From Candidatus Gerdarchaeota archaeon (GTDB lineage Archaea > Asgardarchaeota > Heimdallarchaeia > JABLTI01): a stretch of 6,436 bases of DNA. The stretch spans positions 1 through 6,436 of the forward strand of contig JAEOUJ010000378.1 of NCBI GenBank assembly GCA_016839405.1, read 5' to 3'. The position numbers and the translations under genes are program-made. The notes under the pieces were generated by a model. It did no database searches. It was not told the origin of the DNA and saw only the letters and a program-made list of their open reading frames with translations. Every line of letters begins with the position of its first letter. The stretch's first letter is position 1. Positions 1-5,561 of this stretch are shown one piece after another.

Positions 1-237
1 ATCATTTCATTGTTCTTCACTAACTATTGAAACCCCATAGGTAATTTAGGATCAAAGGATTGATTTTTTGCCATGTAATGTTCGACCTTTAATCTATTAT
101 TTCAATTTATTAGAAACAGTCTATTTTATAAAAGGTAATGCTTTAGAAACTAAAAGCAAAGAAAATATATTATGTTATAAATTTTGAATGAACATCTTCG
201 AAAGATTTTTCTTTAAAATAATTAATTAATTAGCAAA
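1..237. other. Upstream non-coding stretch, no gene seen
   Basis: All three forward frames hit stop codons within the first 40 bases, so no plus-strand gene enters from the left. On the minus strand only very short open stretches exist. A divergent gene could begin right at or beyond the left edge, but nothing in the sequence proves it. I see no tRNA-like fold, CRISPR repeat or long inverted repeat. The last 40 bases look like the promoter of the gene starting at 238. Confidence 0.5.
199..220 (+). promoter_or_regulatory. Putative archaeal BRE/TATA region, leaderless start
   Basis: A purine-rich BRE-like cgaaag (199-204) is followed by T-rich and TTTAAAATA sequence (207-220), lying roughly 20-30 bases before the ATG at 238. 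No Shine-Dalgarno sequence is present between here and the ATG. That spacing fits an archaeal promoter whose transcript begins at or next to the start codon. In DNA this AT-rich the match is weak evidence, because similar strings occur by chance. Confidence 0.33.
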
Positions 238-666
238 ATGAGCGATAAAATTCTCGATTTAATATGGACTTTAGATATTGAAAAGATGAATGACCATCTT
301 CCAGCTGAAAGAAGATCACTAAAGGAATTATTAGAAAATGAAAAACCTGAAGTAAAGACAAAGAAAAATCAAACACATAAGGTTAGGAAAAAAGATCTTG
401 AATTAGCATCACAATTAATACCAGAAAGTGAATGGGATAATGTAAAATTACCAATAGTTCTACTTCGTCGAACAAGTCTAGATAAAGGAATTTTTTCGGT
501 TTCAGGTGGCAAAAGAGAATTATATCTCATTTATCGTTTAATTGGTAGAATAGGAGATAATTTTCAGAAATTTATGTTGGAAGAACATCAACCTTACATT
601 TGGAAACCTGAAGCTTTCACCGCAGTAAGAAAAGCTAGTTCAATTGTTATAATAGGCTATACTTAA
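238..666 (+). CDS. DUF61 / UPF0216 family protein, function unknown
   Basis: A 142-residue soluble protein with no signal peptide or membrane segment. Its pattern matches the archaeal DUF61 (UPF0216) family as I know it: an N-terminal helix leading into M-N-D-H-L-P (17-22), then S-L-K-E-L-L (27-32), a charged stretch K-V-R-K-K-D-L-E-L (48-56), the strand L-P-I-V-L-L-R (71-77), and F-S-V-S-G (86-90) before a final helix. The family is largely confined to archaea and has no established function. The region after about residue 105, rich in aromatic residues (P-Y-I-W-K-P), may extend beyond the conserved core. The ATG at 238 is chosen because an in-frame TAA lies at 223-225 and no other start intervenes; the lack of an SD suggests a leaderless transcript. 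The gene converges on the methyltransferase gene, and I see no functional link between them. Recognition is from motif memory, not a search. Confidence 0.72.
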   Translation: MSDKILDLIWTLDIEKMNDHLPAERRSLKELLENEKPEVKTKKNQTHKVRKKDLELASQLIPESEWDNVKLPIVLLRRTSLDKGIFSVSGGKRELYLIYRLIGRIGDNFQKFMLEEHQPYIWKPEAFTAVRKASSIVIIGYT

Positions 667-679
667 AACTATATTTATT

Positions 680-3082
680 TCAATAAAAAGACATTTTTTG
701 GACAGATTTTTTCAATCTATTTCTTACTAAATTCAATAATGAGAGGTATAATTCAGAAAGATTGTTTTTATCTAATCCTAGCCAATTTAAGATAGCCAAA
801 TCAAATTCTTGCCGATCTTTAGATTCACATTCATTAAATATTGATTTTATTTGTCGTGAGAGAATTGGTTTAAATTTATCAATTATTTTTATTTTATCGT
901 CAGTTGATATTTTTCTGGGGTTTAATATAGGAAGCATATTTAGATCATTTATTGAATATTGAAGAGCTCCTCTTCCAAGAGTTGTCCTTCCAAAAACCTC
1001 AAGAATTAGGTATGATAAAGTTGAATTTAATAATGCAATAATTAACATTTTTTCCTTTCTTAACTCTTCTTTTAACTTCAAACCATAAAATGTTTGATCC
1101 TCAATTACATAATCATCTGAAAACGAAAAATAAAATCTTTTATCAAAAAATCTATTGCAAAAAATATCTGCTTGTTTAACCTCACGAAGTGAATACCAAT
1201 AAGGAAAATGACTTTTTACAGTAGGCACATCAGGATATCTTTCATTTCCTTTTGATTGTTGTTTTTTATTTGTTCTTTGTTTTTTGCCCCAATTTATATA
1301 TGCTAATGCTCCTACTTTTCTATTTTTTTCAAGTGTCTCCATAGACATCTTGCAATTGAAAACTCTTTTTTCTAAATCTTTTTTTATAATTTGAATTTTT
1401 TTTATGTTCTTTGGACTTTTTATTAAAGGTACAAGAAATTCATTTTCTATTCTAAATTTCTTTATTATATCATTATCAATTATGAAATATTCATTTAATC
1501 CAGTTTTCATAGAATATCGTATTTTCCCAATTGATCCTAAATTTACGAACTTGTTAGGTTTTCTATTAAATAATTCAGTAAGTATTTTAGGTGAACGGAA
1601 ATAAGAAGAACTCCATTTATTTCTAAAATCAAATTGATTTTTTAAATTACTAATCAATTGATTTCTATCTATTGTCTTTATTTGAAGATTTGCATCTTCT
1701 ATATAATTTTCAAAAATTATTTGATTAAAAACCAAATCCCATCTCTGTAAATCATTAAAATTTGAATTAAATTGAACAAATTTTGTTGGTAGAAAATTAT
1801 TATCATGTTTTTTAATTAATACTGAAATGATTGAATTAATACTACTTCTAAATGATTTGATTTGATTGTTTGAATATATATGTTTTAAATGAAAATTATT
1901 CAATAAGATTTTCTTAAAATTTATACCATAAATGACATCTAACCAAGAATTAGGAGTAATAAAGCACATAACTCCATTTTTTTTCAATAAGCTAATACCT
2001 CTATAAAAGAAATAAATATAGAAATCACTTTTTTTATCTCTAGGTAATTTCAAAGGAAAACTATTATTTTCTATCTTTGTTAAAATTTTTTCTTTATATT
2101 CGCTATGAGTTAAATTTCCTGGAAATTCTTCGACATGTCCTTCTTGGCGGATAAAAGGTGGATTGCCTATTATTATATCATAAGCTATTTTATTATTTCG
2201 AGGGAATAATTCATTATTATTAGCTAGAAGAATGTTTTTTTGTTGTAAATTAAATTGAAAATTATGAGTATTCAATAAATCCTGATTATAAATTGAAGCT
2301 AAAAGTAATAATCTTAATTTAGTTACTGATAAAGATTCAGCTTGAATATCAACACCAAATAGATTTGTTTCAATTAATTTTCTTAAAAACTTGTTTGTAT
2401 TTGTTATTTGAGTTTTATTTGAGTTAATTTTTTTATAAAGCTCTAATATTACCAAAACCATTCCAATGATGAATCCACCAGAACCACAACATGGATCAAG
2501 AATACGAATTCTCTCTAATATTAAATTTAATGCATTTCTAATTTTTTCTAAATTATAATTATGAATTTCATTTTGTTTTTTCCCAATTAAATCAATGATT
2601 AATTTTTCATTTATGTTGGTATTCTCAATTAAGTAATTTGTTAGAACTTCTCTACACATAAAATAAATTTCAATATTAGATGTATAGTATAATCCAATTT
2701 TTTGCTTATCGGTAGTAAATTGAGAGTATTCAAATATCAAAGAAAAAATATATGGGGTGATTTTTATTTGATCATTAAGTTTTTCATTCAAGTCGTAATC
2801 AAACTGATTAATAAATTCTTGACTTAAAATGGAGGAATATTTATCAACAAATTCTTGAAATGATTTATCATTTTTAATTCTATTAGGGATAATTTCAAGA
2901 TTTATTTTTGTTGTAAGTTTAAATTGATCATATAACAATTTCTTTATTAAATAATAATAGAACTCATGTATATTCGACTCATTCCCATAAATTGCTCTTT
3001 CTTTTTGAATTTGATTCTGATGGTATAAATATCTCTTTATAAAATAATCAAATATGGATATATTAGTACACATCATACTCAT
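680..3082 (-). CDS. N6-adenine DNA methyltransferase, Eco57I/type IIG-like, no fused nuclease
   Basis: An 800-residue protein predicted to transfer methyl from S-adenosylmethionine to adenine N6 in a specific DNA sequence. Domains: a helical N-terminus (about 1-125); motif X-like G-L-Y-Y-T (130-134); SAM-binding motif I D-P-C-C-G-S-G-G-F (196-204); acidic motif II around D245 in F-G-V-D-I; catalytic motif IV N-P-P-F (307-310); motif V-VIII region (about 350-386, including F-I-T-P-N-S-W). A target-recognition half follows (about 490-721), ending in the TaqI-C-like G-R-T-T-L-G-R-G-A-L-Q-Y (698-709) and L-N-M-L-P-I-L (714-720). Type IIG enzymes place a PD-(D/E)XK nuclease before the YYT motif; here only about 125 residues precede it and I see no such motif, so it looks like a methylase alone. 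No endonuclease gene is in the window. The start is uncertain: Met1, Met3 and Met4 compete, and a weak SD (AGGT, 3083-3086) is best spaced for Met3 at 3076. The protein is rich in Lys, Asn and Ile, and the gene is very AT-rich, so acquisition by transfer is plausible but unproven. Confidence 0.9.
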   Translation of the reverse strand: MSMMCTNISIFDYFIKRYLYHQNQIQKERAIYGNESNIHEFYYYLIKKLLYDQFKLTTKINLEIIPNRIKNDKSFQEFVDKYSSILSQEFINQFDYDLNEKLNDQIKITPYIFSLIFEYSQFTTDKQKIGLYYTSNIEIYFMCREVLTNYLIENTNINEKLIIDLIGKKQNEIHNYNLEKIRNALNLILERIRILDPCCGSGGFIIGMVLVILELYKKINSNKTQITNTNKFLRKLIETNLFGVDIQAESLSVTKLRLLLLASIYNQDLLNTHNFQFNLQQKNILLANNNELFPRNNKIAYDIIIGNPPFIRQEGHVEEFPGNLTHSEYKEKILTKIENNSFPLKLPRDKKSDFYIYFFYRGISLLKKNGVMCFITPNSWLDVIYGINFKKILLNNFHLKHIYSNNQIKSFRSSINSIISVLIKKHDNNFLPTKFVQFNSNFNDLQRWDLVFNQIIFENYIEDANLQIKTIDRNQLISNLKNQFDFRNKWSSSYFRSPKILTELFNRKPNKFVNLGSIGKIRYSMKTGLNEYFIIDNDIIKKFRIENEFLVPLIKSPKNIKKIQIIKKDLEKRVFNCKMSMETLEKNRKVGALAYINWGKKQRTNKKQQSKGNERYPDVPTVKSHFPYWYSLREVKQADIFCNRFFDKRFYFSFSDDYVIEDQTFYGLKLKEELRKEKMLIIALLNSTLSYLILEVFGRTTLGRGALQYSINDLNMLPILNPRKISTDDKIKIIDKFKPILSRQIKSIFNECESKDRQEFDLAILNWLGLDKNNLSELYLSLLNLVRNRLKKSVQKMSFY
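694..712 (+). terminator. Possible T-tract termination zone for the DUF61 gene
   Basis: Two runs of six T (694-699 and 707-712) lie 28-46 bases past the DUF61 stop, inside the 3' end of the convergent methyltransferase gene. Archaeal RNA polymerase often terminates at U-tracts without a hairpin, and I see no hairpin here. T-runs are common throughout this methyltransferase gene, so this is a weak call. If it is right, the two convergent transcripts overlap at their 3' ends. Confidence 0.22.
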
Positions 3083-3100
3083 ACCTAACTGAATAAATTC

Positions 3101-3112
3101 AATATTAAAAAT
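3101..3112 (-). promoter_or_regulatory. Putative TATA box of the methyltransferase gene
   Basis: Read on the minus strand this is TTTTTAATATT-like sequence, about 20-30 bases before the Met1 codon at 3082. This is where an archaeal TATA box would lie for a transcript with a very short or no leader. The surrounding DNA is AT-rich, so the match alone is weak. Confidence 0.33.
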
Positions 3113-3131
3113 CTAAAATAATTTTGGTGAG

Positions 3132-3170
3132 TAGTTTCAAATGAACTAAATTCTTAATTATTCTAGTTCA
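3132..3170. promoter_or_regulatory. Palindromic operator-like element upstream of the methyltransferase
   Basis: Three related half-sites occur: TAGTTTCA (3132-3139), its near inverted copy TGAACTA (3142-3148), and TAGTTCA (3164-3170). The second and third form a perfect 7-base inverted repeat with centres 22 bases apart, about two helical turns. The element lies 20-60 bases upstream of the proposed TATA box and 50-88 bases upstream of the coding start. A regulator or the methyltransferase itself could bind here, but no regulator gene is visible in the window. Arms this short can arise by chance in AT-rich DNA. Confidence 0.3.
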
Positions 3171-3255
3171 AATCAATCAATCACTATTTATTAGAACATT
3201 TCTCTTTATTATAAACAATGATAGAAGAATTTTTTGAATTTAATAACTTATGAAT

Positions 3256-3284
3256 AAAAAAAATGAAAGGAGAAATTCTCCTTT
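3256..3284 (-). terminator. Hairpin plus T-run terminator of the LVIVD gene
   Basis: On the minus strand, starting 7 bases past the LVIVD stop codon, nine-base arms AAAGGAGAA and TTCTCCTTT (perfectly complementary, 3276-3284 and 3266-3274) are separated by one base. In practice a loop of a few bases would form. Two bases later comes a run of eight T (3263-3256). This is the layout of a factor-independent terminator and separates the LVIVD transcript from the methyltransferase gene downstream. Confidence 0.7.
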
Positions 3285-3291
3285 ATTAAAG

Positions 3292-5328
3292 CTATCTTCT
3301 TTTTTTCTTACGGAAGAATAAGGTAATAATTGAGAATAATAATAATCCAACAAAGAATGTAAATGGTCCCATGAATGGGGCTTTAACAGACAATTTTGGA
3401 ATAGTAGTTAGTATTTTCGTTCCATTAACTCCTTGTGCAATGTAAATATATCCATTTCTTGCTACGATTGCATTGCTATCACCATGATTATTCCACGTAC
3501 CAATTTTCTTTGGATGAGTAATTATAGTCGCATCATAAACTACGACTCCTTCGTTACCATCTAGTAAGTAAATATATTGACCATCAACATAAACCATAAT
3601 TGGGTTTTCATAATTGAAAAATTGACCAATTTTAACAGGATTAGCATTATCAGTTATATCAATGATGTCAATTCCTTCCCAAGAAACTACATAAGCATAA
3701 TCTTCTGTCAGAGTTAAATCATAATACAATGCATTTAATCGTGTCCAATTGCTATATGGTTCAGGTTTGTAAATATTGGATACATCTAAAATATGGAAAT
3801 AATCAAATGATGCACAATAAAGATAGTTATCCTTCTTTTCGACATCTAAAACAACAGGAATTTCATCGTATACTAAAGAGAGTTGAGGATAATCTGGGTA
3901 GTAAATATCAACTATAAGTAAACCATCACCACCAGCAGATATGTATGCATATTCATCATCCACATAAATATCCATAAAATTATATGGTAATAATGAGATA
4001 TTCCCTATTTGAGTTGGATTTATAGGATCACTTATATCAATTATTTTCATTCCGAAACCTGCTTCAAGAATATAGGCTTTTTCATCTTTTACAAAAACTT
4101 TGAAGATAGAACCACCATCATCAAAATACTTAGCAACCAATGTTGGATTTGATTGTGTTGATACGTCTAGAATTTCTAATGTATTTTCATCAGCAACATA
4201 AACATATGAGTCATCTATGTAAATATCATTTGAGTAGCCATAAGTATGACCTATTTTTTCAGTTGAAATTGGAGACCCTATTTCAAATTTGACAATTTCA
4301 TAATTCCATGAATCATATACGTATGTTAGGTTACCAATAACTATTAAATCATTCATACTAATCGTAGTTTCATATTGAGTATAATATAATGGTTCTGAAG
4401 TGTTACTAACATCCACAAATACTAATCCATCTCCTTGTTCAATATAGAGAATATCATTGGCAACATAGATATCATTAGGACCTGTTTCATTAAATTCATA
4501 TTGAGCAACTTGATTTGGTGCAACAGTTAAATCTGTAACATTAAAAATGAATAAATCATTATTGCTATTAAAGAATATATGATTATTATAATAGAATAGA
4601 TCTCTAGTATTAGATAAAACAATATTCCATAATAAGATTATATTTGTCGGATCTGTTACATTAAGAATTCTAACTCTATCATCATCTTGTACAAAAGCAA
4701 TTCCAGCATTAATATGTGTCTCTTCTAAATCAGCATTAGTATATGCATCTTCCATCACAGGATTTAATGGATCAGTTATATTCCATGAGTGAACGCCATT
4801 TGTATTAGTAACATAAATAAAACCATTATATACATTGATATCATGAATAGTCCAGGTATCAGTCCAATTTGAATATAGTCCATAATTAGATTTATTTAAT
4901 ACATAAACACCTGTTGTATTTGCACCATAAATATAATTATTGTTTACAAAGATATGATAACAATCGTAAATATCCCAGAGATAGCTAACTACTGGATTTT
5001 TTCCATTTGTTATATTCATCACTAAGAATCCTTCAACACCTAAAGGAATATAGGCTAATTCTTGGTAAATGAAAATCTCTTGGATAGAACCATAATTATC
5101 ATCCCAAAAGGCAAATTCTGTAATATTAACTTTGTCTATAGGTGCTTTAGCATTAGCTACGAATATTAGTTCTTCTGGTTTATTTTCAGTTACAGCAGAA
5201 ATTTGAGTGTAAAAAGTTAACGAGATAATTAAAGTTAAAATAAAAATAATGGTTACTAATTTATTTTTTCTTCCAATTAATATTTTATTTGAAATCATAG
5301 TATTAAACCACCATAATTCATAACTCAC
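3292..5328 (-). CDS. Membrane-anchored LVIVD-repeat beta-propeller surface protein
   Basis: A 678-residue protein predicted to sit outside the cell, anchored at its C-terminus. The N-terminus has a basic stretch (G-R-K-N-K, 19-23), a hydrophobic core (24-40) and a likely signal-peptidase site after I-S-A (43-45). Residues about 85-644 hold about 14 repeats of 38-43 residues, each with a strand such as I-I-D-I-S-D-P-I-N-P (429-438), the LVIVD pattern thought to build beta-propellers. A transmembrane helix (about 652-672) is followed by the stop-transfer tail R-K-K-K-R-R. There are 14 N-x-S/T sequons (N68, 105, 137, 145, 154, 183, 223, 263, 280, 309, 333, 443, 527, 635), 11 of them before residue 335. 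The long reading starts at GTG 5328, four bases after AAGGA; ATG 5298 (Met11) would give a more typical signal peptide. LVIVD proteins occur in archaea and bacteria with no agreed ligand; surface binding or adhesion is inference. No catalytic motif is visible. Confidence 0.85.
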   Translation of the reverse strand: MSYELWWFNTMISNKILIGRKNKLVTIIFILTLIISLTFYTQISAVTENKPEELIFVANAKAPIDKVNITEFAFWDDNYGSIQEIFIYQELAYIPLGVEGFLVMNITNGKNPVVSYLWDIYDCYHIFVNNNYIYGANTTGVYVLNKSNYGLYSNWTDTWTIHDINVYNGFIYVTNTNGVHSWNITDPLNPVMEDAYTNADLEETHINAGIAFVQDDDRVRILNVTDPTNIILLWNIVLSNTRDLFYYNNHIFFNSNNDLFIFNVTDLTVAPNQVAQYEFNETGPNDIYVANDILYIEQGDGLVFVDVSNTSEPLYYTQYETTISMNDLIVIGNLTYVYDSWNYEIVKFEIGSPISTEKIGHTYGYSNDIYIDDSYVYVADENTLEILDVSTQSNPTLVAKYFDDGGSIFKVFVKDEKAYILEAGFGMKIIDISDPINPTQIGNISLLPYNFMDIYVDDEYAYISAGGDGLLIVDIYYPDYPQLSLVYDEIPVVLDVEKKDNYLYCASFDYFHILDVSNIYKPEPYSNWTRLNALYYDLTLTEDYAYVVSWEGIDIIDITDNANPVKIGQFFNYENPIMVYVDGQYIYLLDGNEGVVVYDATIITHPKKIGTWNNHGDSNAIVARNGYIYIAQGVNGTKILTTIPKLSVKAPFMGPFTFFVGLLLFSIITLFFRKKKRR
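3397..5031 (-). repeat. About 14 LVIVD repeat units (protein repeats)
   Basis: Units were placed by the conserved strand G-h-h-h-h-[D/N]-[IV]-[ST]. They begin near residues 100, 140, 178, 218, 258, 301, 343, 383, 426, 469, 510, 552, 594 and 636, with spacings of 38-43. Each strand is preceded by a D-I-Y-V-x-x-x-Y-h-Y-I-type strand pair. Units 2 and 7 are the most degenerate, and the last is only a partial unit, which would close the ring with the strands before residue 100. The repeats have diverged at the DNA level; I saw no long identical copies. Confidence 0.75.
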
Positions 5329-5337
5329 TAGTTCCTT
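5295..5337 (-). promoter_or_regulatory. SD and overlapping 8-codon leader ORF at the LVIVD start
   Basis: An SD-like AAGGA (5337-5333) lies four bases before the GTG at 5328 and eleven before an out-of-frame ATG at 5321. That ATG opens an 8-codon ORF whose TGA (5297-5295) overlaps the in-frame ATG at 5298 as ATGA. Two readings fit: initiation at GTG 5328, or a short leader peptide coupled to initiation at ATG 5298. The signal peptide looks more normal from 5298, while the SD spacing favours 5328. Confidence 0.35.
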
Positions 5338-5561
5338 TTAGCATAAAAACGCCAATATTAACAAAAGATTGAATCATTTAAAAAAATTATTTTATCAGCA
5401 AGTAAAATTATAAATTAACCATGAAATTTTAATTCCTTTTATAACATTAAAAGTTTACAAACGAACATTTCAAAAAAATAAAAAAGAATCTTCGAGCAAA
5501 AATTGATAAATTATAGAATCTAATTATTGAAAAACATAAAATTTATTCAGAGTTATAGAAA
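5329..5561. promoter_or_regulatory. Divergent intergenic region with promoters for both flanking genes
   Basis: This 233-base AT-rich gap separates divergent starts, so it must hold promoters for the LVIVD gene and the FAD oxidase gene. Candidates are an AT-rich ATAAAATTTAT (5536-5546) just before the oxidase ATG, and AATATTA (5354-5360) or GCATAAAAA (5341-5349) on the LVIVD side. None stands out from the background. I found no open frame of useful length, no structured RNA and no clear operator. Confidence 0.4.

Noticed and set aside
190..202. Shared string ATCTTCGA upstream of both plus-strand genes (194-201 and 5488-5495)
   Set aside because: Only eight bases, at different distances from the two start codons (44 and 74), with no similarity around it; likely chance.
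762..962. Open frame of 66 codons on the plus strand
   Set aside because: It lies entirely antisense to the methyltransferase target-recognition end, which has clear family motifs. The peptide has no recognisable features.
1404..1604. Open frame of 66 codons on the plus strand
   Set aside because: Antisense to the methyltransferase gene; Phe/Ile-rich composition is what the complement of a Lys/Asn-rich gene gives.
2715..3082. Possible nuclease domain at the methyltransferase N-terminus
   Set aside because: No PD-(D/E)XK or other nuclease motif is visible in the first 125 residues, and the segment is too short for the usual domain plus linker.
680..3082. BREX PglX or another multi-gene defence island
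   Set aside because: None of the partner genes (Brx proteins, ATPase, phosphatase) is present; the neighbours are unrelated.
3729..3917. Open frame of 62 codons on the plus strand
   Set aside because: Antisense to well-formed LVIVD repeats 11-12, with no independent support.
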